From the NCBI GenBank assembly GCA_035560795.1, contig DATMYV010000008.1, positions 40,686-104,685 on the forward strand: a stretch of DNA of 64,000 nucleotides, read 5' to 3'. This document shows positions 39,901 to 47,243 of this stretch, in pieces. The position numbers and the translations under genes are program-made. Every line of letters begins with the position of its first letter. Position 1 is the stretch's first letter. The notes beneath the pieces were generated by a model. It saw only the letters and a list, made by a program, of their open reading frames with translations. It was not told where the DNA came from and ran no database searches. This DNA comes from Longilinea sp035560795. Lineage in GTDB: Bacteria; Chloroflexota; Anaerolineae; Anaerolineales; Anaerolineaceae.

Positions 39901-40931
39901 ACTTTTCGACACAACTGAACGATGTGGGCAAAAAAGACAAAATCATCGTGGCGGGCATGGTTACCCGTTTTCGCCAGCACCAGACAAAAGATGGCAAGTT
40001 GATGGGCTTTGCCACGCTTGAAGATACCCAGGGTGCCATCGAACTGGTGCTTTTCCCGCGGACCTGGGAAAGATTTAACCATTTGTTGGCTGTGGATGCC
40101 ATATTGATTGCCGAAGGCAAGGTGGATGCTGAAAACGGCGATCCCAAAATCCTGGTCGACAAACTTACCCGTGAGAAATTAGAACCAGCCGCAGCGGAAA
40201 GCAACAGTTACGATTATGGCAGTTATGCCTCCACCAGCTATGATTACGGCTCAACCGAGCCAGCCATTGAGGAAACCGCCAAACATCCAATAATTGCTGA
40301 TTCTTCGGGAAAATTATCCATTTCGACCCAGCCGGATGAATGGGTGACTGACGAAGAATTCAGCATTCCAATGCCGCCCGAACCGGATGACTGGCATCTG
40401 TATCCGGTGCCTCCGCCTTCCGAGGAAAAATGGCAGGCTACCCCCCAGCAAAAATCCTCCGGGGTAACAACCCAACCGAAAGATTCCGTCAAGTCCATTG
40501 ACCCAAGTAAACCGGCCGAGACCCGCGTCCCGCTGGATATGCCGGCGCCGGCGGTGGTTGCTGCTGAAAAATCCACCATTTTACCGGTACCTGCTGCGAG
40601 CGTGCCTACCACACCGATTCAGTACATCATGCCGCCCGCCGAACGTACGAGCAGCATTTCTGGCGACAGCGGCGAATTGCGCATGATCACCGTCGTACTG
40701 CGCTCGGGCGGCGACCGGCAACGGGATGTGCGCCGCATGCGGCGCGTTCTTGGTGTGTTAACTTCCTGCCCAGGGCGGGATAAATTTGCCCTGCGAATTT
40801 TTGAAAATGGCAAGCATTTCTTGCTCGAATTTCCGAATGATACCACCGGCCTGAGCTCTGACCTTCTTCGCGAATTAAATGCGATCGTCGGCGAAGACAA
40901 CGTCCGGGTGGAGAATATTAAACTTCAATAG
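36987..40931 (+). CDS. dnaE: DNA polymerase III subunit alpha (DnaE)
   Basis: A 1314-residue replicative polymerase. The PHP domain (about 1-270) has HLHVHTEYSLLDG, VAITDHGTMFG and ATNDAHYINPEDA. The polymerase palm carries PDIDLDFQDDRR (around residue 397) and the third catalytic Asp in LLKVDFLGL (around 557). Fingers, HhH (GKRALECLVRVGAMD) and an OB fold (about 985-1065) follow. Unlike E. coli DnaE there is then a long low-complexity segment (about 1075-1225) with YDYGSYASTSYDYGS and many Pro, Glu and Ser, before a C-terminal domain of about 90 residues. An extended -10 (TGCTATAAT, 36956-36964) precedes it, with no Shine-Dalgarno. pfkA follows after 17 bp, so both are probably on one transcript. 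Confidence 0.96.
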   Translation: MSFVHLHVHTEYSLLDGFSNVKKLVKRAKEMEMPAVAITDHGTMFGVVDFFNAATAAGIKPIIGLESYLAPRQMGERDPKLDKHAYHMLLLAENEIGYQNLLQIASAAQLEGFYYNPRIDKDYLAAHSDGLIATSGCMAAEIPRLIIERGETAAAEKLDWYYSVFGPDRFFLELQQHNIKELATINQALLRLGKRYNAHFVATNDAHYINPEDARLQDILLAIQTGSLLSDPNRFRMSDNTYYLRSPEEMHTLFSEVPESLSNTLLIADRCNVDLTPRGYHLPIMDVPGGFTTETYLRKLCEEGLHRHYGDHAEDPKVRERLEYELSVIHSMGFDAYFLIVWDLCRHSRESGIWYNVRGSGAGSIVAYTLDITALEPLQHGLIFERFLNPGRISMPDIDLDFQDDRRSEVMSYCAQKYGVDKVAQIITFGTMGAKGAIRDVGRVMDIPLSEVDRVTKLISTAPNKTISIQEALETLPEFKQAYDSAEYLKDLIDTASGMEGCIRNAGTHAAGVVITDRPIVDYAPLHRPTSGSEDSPIKTVVQFEMSIVENQGLLKVDFLGLVTLTVMQRACALIRQRHQIDFNLNNIPIDDPATFELIGHGHTAGVFQLEGTGMTRYITQMKPRNLDNVIAMVALYRPGPLEFIPSYIKRMHGEEPVSFSHPLLEPIFQETFGIPIYQEQIMRAAVDLAGYTLSEADELRKAISKKQKEKLELHRDKFIKGAVANGISKETGEIIFTDWEEFARYGFNKSHAADYGVIAVQTAYLKAHYPEEFMTALLSASKNETAKVAFYIGDCRSMGIEVLAPDVNFSRWDFEIEDRPEKRPAIRFGLGAIKNVGQGAVDLILQTCKQSGPFKDINDFARRVDMRAVGKRALECLVRVGAMDSFGQRRPLLEALDRIISVSSSHFRAIECGQLSFFGSIGGIEEEIILPAADAPDRREQLEWERELIGLYVSDHPMTPYMSALRNKITHFSTQLNDVGKKDKIIVAGMVTRFRQHQTKDGKLMGFATLEDTQGAIELVLFPRTWERFNHLLAVDAILIAEGKVDAENGDPKILVDKLTREKLEPAAAESNSYDYGSYASTSYDYGSTEPAIEETAKHPIIADSSGKLSISTQPDEWVTDEEFSIPMPPEPDDWHLYPVPPPSEEKWQATPQQKSSGVTTQPKDSVKSIDPSKPAETRVPLDMPAPAVVAAEKSTILPVPAASVPTTPIQYIMPPAERTSSISGDSGELRMITVVLRSGGDRQRDVRRMRRVLGVLTSCPGRDKFALRIFENGKHFLLEFPNDTTGLSSDLLRELNAIVGEDNVRVENIKLQ

Positions 40932-40948
40932 AAATATAGGTTTCTGGT

Positions 40949-41932
40949 ATGGTAACTGAAAAATTAATCAAGACGATCGGGGTGGTCACCTCGGGTGGTG
41001 ATGCCCCCGGGATGAATCCATGTATTCGCGCAGTCGTTCGCACTGCGCTGGCCAATAACCTTCGCGTGATGGGGGTTGAAGACGGTTTTGAAGGGTTGAT
41101 TCATGGGCGTTTTCACCCGATGGGTGCCCGTGACGTGGGCGGCATACTACTTCGCGGCGGAACCATTTTACATACGGCACGCAGCGAAGAATTTCGCGAA
41201 CCGCATGGCCAGCGTGAAGCCATTCGACAGATGAGCAACGCAGAAATTGATGCCCTGGTCATCATCGGCGGCGACGGTTCATTGACCGGCGGTTAAAAGC
41301 TCGCCGAACTGGGAATTCCCGTCATTGGCATCCCTGGCAGCATTGATAATGATATTTACGGCACCGATATGTGCATCGGCGTAGATACAGCCCTGAATAC
41401 GATTGTGGATGCCATCGACAAGCTGCGCGACACTGCATCCTCTCACAACCGTGCCTTTCTAATCGAGACAATGGGCCGCGAATCCGGTTACCTGGCCGTG
41501 CAGGCGGGTATCATCGCCGGAGCCGAAATGGTGCTGATTCCAGAAGAAAGCGTGCCGGTAGAACTTGTGGCAAAAACCATTGAACATGCCTACCTGCGCG
41601 GCAAAACTCACGCGATTGTGGTGGTCGCCGAAGGCCATGTACCGCATACCAATGAACTGGCGGAATTAATCAACGCCATGGATATCGGCTTCACCATGCG
41701 CGTCACCATCCTTGGGCACATTCAGCGCGGCGGCAAACCATCCGCTTTCGACCGCTTGCTGGCTTCCCGTTTTGGCTACCATGCTGTGCAATTCCTGCTC
41801 AACGGGCAGGCGAATGTGATGGTTGGGCTGGATGGACATGATATGGTACCTGTACCATTGCAAATGGTCGTCAGCAACCGCAAGACTCTGTCAACCGAAT
41901 ACGTCGAAATGGCCAAAACGCTGGCACAATAA
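40949..41932 (+). pseudogene. pfkA: ATP-dependent 6-phosphofructokinase interrupted by one in-frame stop
   Basis: A full-length phosphofructokinase frame of 327 codons broken only by TAA at 41294-41296. The first part (115 codons) has VTSGGDAPGMNPCIRAVVR and IIGGDGSLTGG; the second continues in the same frame with KLAELGIPVIGIPGSIDNDI, where Asp in SIDND is the catalytic base, then MGRESGYLAVQAG, HAIVVVAEGH and the fructose-phosphate site ILGHIQRGGKPS. GGDGS and PGSIDND point to ATP rather than pyrophosphate use. Total length equals a normal PfkA, there is no frameshift, and the rest is well preserved, so the stop is either a very recent mutation, a sequencing or assembly error, or is read through. 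A re-start at ATG 41369 would lack the ATP site. It follows dnaE by 17 bp. Confidence 0.88.
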
Positions 41933-41953
41933 CGGTGTTGTTTAGGAATTCCC

Positions 41954-41995
41954 TCATCCCGAGCCTAAATTTCTTAGCTCGGGATGAATATTTTA
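41954..41995 (+). terminator. Terminator after pfkA
   Basis: TCATCCCGAGC (41954-41964) and GCTCGGGATGA (41977-41987) form an 11-bp stem with a 12-nt loop, followed by ATATTTTAAG. Confidence 0.85.
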
Positions 41996-42025
41996 AGATT
42001 GTCCACTGGATAAAAAGTGTTTACT

Positions 42026-42125
42026 TGTTATAATGTAACTATACATTTTTGTGAATCCGCCGCTTTCCTGCGGGGATGGGCCTGAAGGGACTGACCGGGC
42101 GAAACCGGTTAGTCTCTTCTATATT
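42026..42125 (+). ncRNA. Candidate small RNA with own promoter and terminator
   Basis: Between the pfkA terminator and the convergent end of dnaA an extended -10 promoter, TGTTATAAT (42026-42034), predicts transcription from about 42041. The ~80-nt product would contain CCGC-TTTCCT-GCGG (42060-42073) and a 10-bp stem GACTGACCGG / CCGGTTAGTC (42089-42114) closed by a GCGAAA loop and followed by TCTTCTATATT, which resembles an intrinsic terminator. No reading frame with a ribosome-binding site fits inside. It does not show the GGAAGCAGCC loop of SRP RNA and was not matched to a known family. No -35 hexamer is apparent. Confidence 0.45.
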
Positions 42126-42173
42126 AGTAATAGTCATAATGATGGATGAGCGCTTTAGATATTTTCTGGCTGC

Positions 42174-43508
42174 TTAAGCCGCAGCAGCGCGGCTGTATAA
42201 CTGCTCGCGGATTTGCAGTACCTGACGGCGCAATCGATCGTCGCGTTCCATCATATCAGCCACTTTCTCGCAAGCGTACATCACGGTCGTGTGATCCCGC
42301 CCGCCCATGGCTTCCCCGATCTGAGGCAACGAAATATTCTCTTCTTCCCGCAGAATATACATGGCTACTTGCCGCGGCAGCGCCACCTCACGCGAGCGGT
42401 CGCGTCCCAGCAGCCGTTCAGTGGATAAACCAAAGGCCGATGCCACCACCTTGAGCACCTGGCGCGGCTCCAGCGAACTGCGCTGCGGCAGCAAATCGAC
42501 TAACGCAATTTGCACTAGGTCCAACGTTAATGCTTTGCCGCTCAATTCAGCATAAGCCAGTACGCGCGTAAGTGCACCTTCCAGTTCGCGGATATTGGAT
42601 TGAATTTGCCGTGCAATTGAATCGAGTATTTCGGATGGCACCTGACGGTTGGAGCGTTCAGCCTTGCTACGCAGGATCGCCGTCCGCATCTCAAGATCGG
42701 CAGGTTGAATATCTACAGTCAATCCCCACTCAAAGCGTGATCGCAGCCGGTCTTCAAGTGTCGACATCGCCTTGGGCGGACGGTCCGATGAAATGACAAT
42801 TTGTTTATCCTGACTGTGCAGGGTATTAAATGTATGAAAAAACTCTTCCTGAGTCGATTCCTTGCCAGCGATGAATTGAATGTCGTCAATTAATAGCACG
42901 TCAATGCTGCGGTAGCGGTCCCGGAAATCCTGGGTGGTATGTGTGCGGATTGAATTGATTAATTCGTTTGCAAACTCTTCAGAGGATACATACAGCACCT
43001 GCAACCCTTTTTGAAGGGCGCTGTTGCCGATGGCATGCAATAGATGGGTCTTACCCTGGCCGACGCCTCCATAGAGAAACAATGGGTTGTAAGCGTGGGC
43101 CGGGCTCTCGGCAACAGCCAGGCTGGCAGCATGGGCCATGCGGTTGCTGCTGCCGACTACGAAATTATCAAAGGTATAGCGTGAATTAATATTCGTGCTT
43201 TGCCGGGCCGGTTCGGACGGCCGGACCTCGATTGGTTCAGACGAACGAGTATTATCAATTTCCTTATGCCAGACATTAAACTGTACTTCCTGCGGAGCGC
43301 CCATCATACCCGAGAGCAAACGGGTCATCGATGCGCCCAGGCGGTCATCCAACCAGTCACGGGCATAGGCATTGTGCACGCCCACTACAAAAAGGTTTTC
43401 CTGATAGCGTACTAGTTCGGCGCTGCGAACCCAGGTATCAAAGGAGGCCTTTGGCATTTCAGTTTGAAGTTGACTTAATGTTGCCTGCCAGGCTTGTTCA
43501 GCATTCAT
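42174..43508 (-). CDS. dnaA: Chromosomal replication initiator DnaA
   Basis: A 444-residue DnaA. Domain I (about 1-85) begins NAEQAWQATLSQLQTEMPKA; a short variable linker follows. The AAA+ core has NPLFLYGGVGQGKTHLLHAI (Walker A), VLLIDDIQFIAGKESTQEEF (Walker B), SSDRPPKAM (sensor I) and RSRFEWGLTVDIQPAD. Domain IV carries the DNA-binding signature GRDHTTVMYACEKV. The ATG at 43508 lies 11 bases after GGAGG; an in-frame TTG two codons upstream would have a 5-base spacing, so the exact start is open. dnaN does not follow. It has a structured leader and its own promoter. No cluster of DnaA boxes was seen in either flank. Confidence 0.97.
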   Translation of the reverse strand: MNAEQAWQATLSQLQTEMPKASFDTWVRSAELVRYQENLFVVGVHNAYARDWLDDRLGASMTRLLSGMMGAPQEVQFNVWHKEIDNTRSSEPIEVRPSEPARQSTNINSRYTFDNFVVGSSNRMAHAASLAVAESPAHAYNPLFLYGGVGQGKTHLLHAIGNSALQKGLQVLYVSSEEFANELINSIRTHTTQDFRDRYRSIDVLLIDDIQFIAGKESTQEEFFHTFNTLHSQDKQIVISSDRPPKAMSTLEDRLRSRFEWGLTVDIQPADLEMRTAILRSKAERSNRQVPSEILDSIARQIQSNIRELEGALTRVLAYAELSGKALTLDLVQIALVDLLPQRSSLEPRQVLKVVASAFGLSTERLLGRDRSREVALPRQVAMYILREEENISLPQIGEAMGGRDHTTVMYACEKVADMMERDDRLRRQVLQIREQLYSRAAAA

Positions 43509-43577
43509 TACCAAAACAACCTCCCTCGATGTAGCATCATTGGTCCGGCTGACCCTAAAGAGCAGCAGGGACAGAAG

Positions 43578-43687
43578 CCCACTGCAATCAGCAGTGGGAA
43601 AATTCGTGCACCTCAGTTGTTGTCGGTGTTTGTTGGCACCGGGAATTCAAATCAGTTCAAAACCTTGAGGTTTCTTCCTCCCTCAAG
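43578..43687 (-). promoter_or_regulatory. Structured 5' leader of dnaA with three hairpins
   Basis: Starting almost at the predicted transcript start, the dnaA leader can form CTTGAGG/CCTCAAG (43664-43687), CGGTG/CACCG (43624-43641) and CCCACTGC/GCAGTGGG (43578-43598), before a spacer and the ribosome-binding site. The last is the strongest. No known riboswitch or protein-leader class was recognised. Confidence 0.5.
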
Positions 43688-43694
43688 TAAAGAC

Positions 43695-43724
43695 ATTCTA
43701 ACAGATAGAAATGAAAAAAAACAA
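43695..43724 (-). promoter_or_regulatory. Predicted dnaA promoter
   Basis: On the minus strand TTGTTT (43719-43724) and TAGAAT (43695-43700) are separated by 18 bp, giving a transcript start near 43688 and a leader of about 180 nt. Confidence 0.55.
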
Positions 43725-44067
43725 GTTGTCTAGCCTACGCTCGCCTAAAAATGTTTGATTCTTTAAGCCTTCTCATCTTAAGGAATAAGGGGAATATCTA
43801 AAATTTAAGACTGTGTTCCATTGACTCGTTCTGCCGCATTTGTGCGGTTTCGATGGACTAGATACCCCCATATATACGGGTCATAAATTCCAATCAGCGT
43901 ATAGTTCCACCCTTGGGGGTATTGGTCTAAAAATTTCCTCGGGTTTTGAAAATGGCAGAACCAATTCTAAACGGTCGATTCTGGCACTTCGCTGACTGGT
44001 TTCGTGGAAGCCTAAGATTAATAGATTTAAGGTTCTTAAGGTTGGTAAAAATTCTTGCTGAAACCGG
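43725..44067. other. Non-coding region with nested inverted repeats
   Basis: No gene fits here. The stretch 43862-43922 has an outer inverted repeat ATACCCCCA / TGGGGGTAT (43862-43870, 43914-43922) and an inner one TATACG / CGTATA (43873-43878, 43898-43903). A separate hairpin CCGCA-TTTG-TGCGG lies at 43834-43847. There are no TTATCCACA-type DnaA boxes, so an origin is not supported. It may be the 3' end of the oxidoreductase transcript or an unrecognised RNA element. Confidence 0.45.
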
Positions 44068-45366
44068 TTAGTTTTCGGTCAAAATTTGCTTTGCCGCCTC
44101 GCGCGCCACTTTCACGGCATAGTTCGTTCCCCGGTCCCATGGATAAACCTGGCTCATGCTGGCGTAATATAATCCAGCAATTGGAGTTTTCAAACCGGGG
44201 ATATTTTTAGAATGGTTCAAGAGCGGCACCGGTTGGGCGTAGTTCGTTTTCCAGACCCAACTTTTTCGCACCCAATCCGGCGAAAAATTCGGGTTGACCC
44301 GCGCCAGGCCTGGCAGAAAGCGCTGAAGCAGTTCCTCGGGACTTAGTTTGAAATACTCATGATCGTTTTCCAGATAGTCGCCACAATAGACAATATGATC
44401 GCCGCCGTAATTCTCAGCGGGAAGAAAATTTGTATGCTCGACCAATGCCAGGAAAGGAAAACCTGCGTTCTTGGGCAAATTGTACCAGTAGTAACCTTTA
44501 TCAGAGAGTTTGTGGCGCAACGCCAGCACCATCACGACGGCCCCCAGGCTTTTCAGGTTAAGCAGCCCTTGCAGGTAATCTGGCGCCAGCGAGGGTGCCA
44601 TGCGTGCCATCAATGCCGGAGATACCGTCGAGAGCACCCGGTCATAATGCTCCACTCCTGAGCCGCTAACGCTCACGGCAAGCCCACCTCCCGGCAGCAC
44701 CTCGATGTGTTCCACAGCGGTTGATAAACGGATATTGGCACCGTTTTGGCGGAGCACCTCTGCCAGGTCATCGGAAAATTGTTGAAAACCGCCCTGGTAG
44801 GTACCCAGGCGAGTGGTACGTGATTTCAACCGGGCCCACAACCAGGCCATATTCACTTCCTTGGCGTAACGCTCGCCAAATTTCCCCACCAGCATGGGTT
44901 CCCACATTTCTTCATAGACCTTATCGCCGGCCCATTTACGCATCCATTCATCCACAGTAAAGCGCTCAAGCGGTTTCCAATCATTGGTTAATCGCAAGTA
45001 CAGGCCGACCAGCCCAAAGCGCACCTTGTTGATGCCCCACCCCAGGCCCGGATACAGGATTGCCGCGGGTATCGAATCAAAAGGATAAAACTTGCCTTGG
45101 TGATACATGACCGTATAAGGTCGTGGAAAGATCACCCGGTTTTCCCAGCCCAATTCGCGAATCAGCCCCAACATGGCGGAATCGCTCTGGAACCAGTGGT
45201 GGTAAAAACGCTCCACTGACCAATTCCAGGTCGGTTCCTTGAAGCCGGCGGCCAGTCCGCCGACATGGTCGGCAGCTTCTAGTATTGTGACCTCATGCCC
45301 GGCGTCAAGGAAATCGCGGGCAGCAGCCATGCCGCCAATGCCGGCGCCAATTATGGCGATTTTCAT
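44068..45366 (-). CDS. FAD-dependent amine oxidase-like oxidoreductase
   Basis: A 432-residue flavoprotein with an N-terminal Rossmann dinucleotide-binding site, MKIAIIGAGIGGMAAARDFL ending in the ribose-binding VTILEAADHVGG, and the FAD-linked C-terminal segment IAGLYYASMSQVYPWDRGTN. The middle contains WSVERFYHHWFQSDSA and YQGGFQQFSDDLAEVLRQNG, the latter typical of protoporphyrinogen oxidase/phytoene desaturase-type proteins. No signal peptide. Similar Chloroflexota proteins occur beside envelope glycan genes; here the upstream neighbour is a flippase-like membrane protein 29 bp away, on the same strand and probably co-transcribed. The true substrate is not known. Confidence 0.82.
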   Translation of the reverse strand: MKIAIIGAGIGGMAAARDFLDAGHEVTILEAADHVGGLAAGFKEPTWNWSVERFYHHWFQSDSAMLGLIRELGWENRVIFPRPYTVMYHQGKFYPFDSIPAAILYPGLGWGINKVRFGLVGLYLRLTNDWKPLERFTVDEWMRKWAGDKVYEEMWEPMLVGKFGERYAKEVNMAWLWARLKSRTTRLGTYQGGFQQFSDDLAEVLRQNGANIRLSTAVEHIEVLPGGGLAVSVSGSGVEHYDRVLSTVSPALMARMAPSLAPDYLQGLLNLKSLGAVVMVLALRHKLSDKGYYWYNLPKNAGFPFLALVEHTNFLPAENYGGDHIVYCGDYLENDHEYFKLSPEELLQRFLPGLARVNPNFSPDWVRKSWVWKTNYAQPVPLLNHSKNIPGLKTPIAGLYYASMSQVYPWDRGTNYAVKVAREAAKQILTEN

Positions 45367-45395
45367 ATCCGCTCCTTAGTCAAGATGCGCAGGGG

Positions 45396-46409
45396 TTAAG
45401 CCTCGCCGCGCAACGTCTGAATTTGTTTTCCCCAACGCAATGGCTGGCGCAGATAATAATAGGCCCCCAGTACGGTAATCGGAAACCACAACGCGGCATG
45501 CAGCACCAGCGTGTAACCGGCGGCGATTGCCTGGGGCACGTTATAAGCAACCAGCAATGCAATTCCCGGGGCATCGAACGTCCCCACGTATCCGGGTGCT
45601 GAGGGCAAAGTGGTCGTCAGGTTGACAATGCCGTTCATCAACATCAAGGCGAAAAAACTGACTGTAAAAGGGAAGGCATGCATGACAAACCAGTATTTGG
45701 CTGTTTCGAGCAGCCAGATAATCACCGTTGTAACGAAGATCATCAGTGCATCCAGGGGCGAGCGCAAGCTCTCCAATCCGGTAAGGAAACGCAGTGTCAG
45801 GTCGCGGGTTTTTTCGCGCAAACGCAGCGGAACCAGCCGGTCAATGAACCAGTTGGCAATGCGTTCAGTAATCCTGGGAAACATGGCGGCCAGCAAAAAA
45901 GCCAACAAGGCGCCAATGAAAACAACTGCGCCAATAATGGCGACGTCTCGAATGTTCAGGGTACCCACCACACCTGAATTTTGCGTCAAGCGCGCTAGCT
46001 CAGGTAAATTGAGAAAAACGAACGCCAGCATCACCACGCCGTCAAATATCCGTTCTACGATCACGGTTGCCAGCGAAGCCGAAATGGGAACCCCCTCTCG
46101 TTGCTTGAGCATCGCGGCGCGCAGCAATTCACCTGCCCGGGCAGGATAAATATTATTGCCCATATAACCAATGGCCACGATCGGGAACATCTTGCGGGTT
46201 GAAATTTTTTTCAACGGCCGTAGCATGTAATGCCAGCGCCAGGAGCGCACCCATACCCCGATGAAATAAACCGCCACTCCTGGCAGCAGCCACCAGTATT
46301 TGGCGGTTTTCAGCGTCTGCCAGAATTCATTCAGGTGCATCCCTTTCAGCGTCAAATAGAGAAAGACAGCGCTGATAAGAATGCCCAGCCAGAATTGCCA
46401 CCGTTTCAT
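45396..46409 (-). CDS. Lysylphosphatidylglycerol synthetase-type flippase-domain protein (UPF0104)
   Basis: A 337-residue integral membrane protein with about eight helices, beginning LGILISAVFLYLTLKGMHL. Family features include WRWHYMLRPLKKISTRKMF, GYMGNNIYPARAGELLRAAM and, near the C-terminus, PGYVGTFDAPGIALLVAYNV. This matches the membrane half of MprF and the many stand-alone UPF0104 proteins; no aminoacyl-transferase domain is attached, so lipid aminoacylation is not expected. Such proteins are often next to glycosyltransferases and may move lipid-linked intermediates. It leads an operon with the FAD oxidoreductase. Confidence 0.88.
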   Translation of the reverse strand: MKRWQFWLGILISAVFLYLTLKGMHLNEFWQTLKTAKYWWLLPGVAVYFIGVWVRSWRWHYMLRPLKKISTRKMFPIVAIGYMGNNIYPARAGELLRAAMLKQREGVPISASLATVIVERIFDGVVMLAFVFLNLPELARLTQNSGVVGTLNIRDVAIIGAVVFIGALLAFLLAAMFPRITERIANWFIDRLVPLRLREKTRDLTLRFLTGLESLRSPLDALMIFVTTVIIWLLETAKYWFVMHAFPFTVSFFALMLMNGIVNLTTTLPSAPGYVGTFDAPGIALLVAYNVPQAIAAGYTLVLHAALWFPITVLGAYYYLRQPLRWGKQIQTLRGEA

Positions 46410-46440
46410 AAGCCGAATTGTATCATGCGTAAATGAAGAA

Positions 46441-46461
46441 CGGACGCTTTTGACAGCGTCC
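46441..46461 (-). terminator. Terminator after small membrane protein gene
   Basis: CGGACGC and GCGTCCG form a 7-bp GC-rich stem with an 8-nt loop, followed on the minus strand by TTCTTCATTT. Confidence 0.65.
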
Positions 46462-46488
46462 GCGCGTCCTATTTTGATTAGTAATAGA

Positions 46489-46629
46489 TTACAGCGTAAT
46501 AATTAACGCGGCGATCCACGAAATGATAAGCAGTACGGAAAGGATGATGAATACTTTCTGCTGCCAGCTCTTGCGGGGCTCATTATTGGTTATGGCGTTT
46601 CCACGCCGGCTTGAGTCTTGCTTTGACAT
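46489..46629 (-). CDS. Small single-helix membrane protein
   Basis: A 46-residue protein, MSKQDSSRRGNAITNNEPRK followed by one hydrophobic helix (VFIILSVLLIISWIAALI) at the very C-terminus. GGAGG lies 10 bases before this ATG; another ATG three codons earlier is only one base from that site and cannot use it. The polar basic N-terminus should face the cytoplasm. It has its own terminator. Function unknown; size and topology resemble small envelope-stress or complex-stabilising proteins. Confidence 0.65.
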   Translation of the reverse strand: MSKQDSSRRGNAITNNEPRKSWQQKVFIILSVLLIISWIAALIITL

Positions 46630-46768
46630 CTTGCTCATTCCTCCGAACAGGACTGATTCTACCCGGTTTACCCCGCCAAGGCAACCTTTGCCGTTTTCGA
46701 ACAATCAAAAAACCGGCCGGGAAACCACTCCGGACGGCGTTCTGTGCAACCAGGTTGGCAGGCTGTAA

Positions 46769-47077
46769 TTACGATTTGTCGCTGTCCTTTGACTCTACCG
46801 GTTTTGACGGCGATTCAGATTTGGTTTCAGCCGGTTTGGCATCCGTGCCGTTCTCTTTAGCTTCGTTGTGGCTGGACGCCCGGCTGGAACCGGAAGGTGA
46901 ACGGTGATCTGTGGCGTAAAAACCCGAACCTTTAAAGACGATGCCAACTGGCTGGTACACTTTGTTCAGGGTTTTCTTCCCGCACTCAGGGCACCGCTGT
47001 AGAGGTTGGTCGCTAAATTTTTGGGTTTTTTCGAATTGCACGCCGCAATTCGCACACCGGTAAGTATAAATCGGCAT
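46769..47077 (-). CDS. FmdB-family zinc-ribbon protein
   Basis: A 102-residue protein whose N-terminal half is an FmdB/CxxC_CxxC_SSSS zinc ribbon: MPIYTYRCANCGVQFEKTQK supplies the first CxxC and LQRCPECGKKTLNKVY the second, followed by VGIVFKGSGFYATDHR. The C-terminal ~45 residues are low-complexity, rich in Ser, Lys, Glu and Pro (TKSESPSKPVESKDSDKS). The family is widespread and was first linked to formamidase regulation, but no general function is known. Single-gene unit. Confidence 0.93.
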   Translation of the reverse strand: MPIYTYRCANCGVQFEKTQKFSDQPLQRCPECGKKTLNKVYQPVGIVFKGSGFYATDHRSPSGSSRASSHNEAKENGTDAKPAETKSESPSKPVESKDSDKS

Positions 47078-47243
47078 TCTTCATTACCTTTCACGTACCT
47101 GAACGATCTAACTCAACCCTGAATTATACACCCATCCAATCAGAATTCAAGCTGGGATCCCCTGGTCTCACCGTGAACTAGATTTCCAACACGCTGTCCA
47201 GTTATCGAGTAGAATTAATCTTGGCCAGACAGGAGGAAAAGGC

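Noticed and set aside
41294..41296. Programmed recoding of TAA in pfkA
   Set aside because: TAA is not used for selenocysteine or pyrrolysine, and no recoding element is visible; a mutation or sequence error is simpler.
42041..42125. SRP (4.5S) RNA
   Set aside because: The conserved GGAAGCAGCC apical region of SRP RNA is absent.
43515..44067. Replication origin next to dnaA
   Set aside because: No cluster of TTATCCACA-like boxes and no clear AT-rich unwinding element with repeats was found; only generic AT-rich sequence and inverted repeats.
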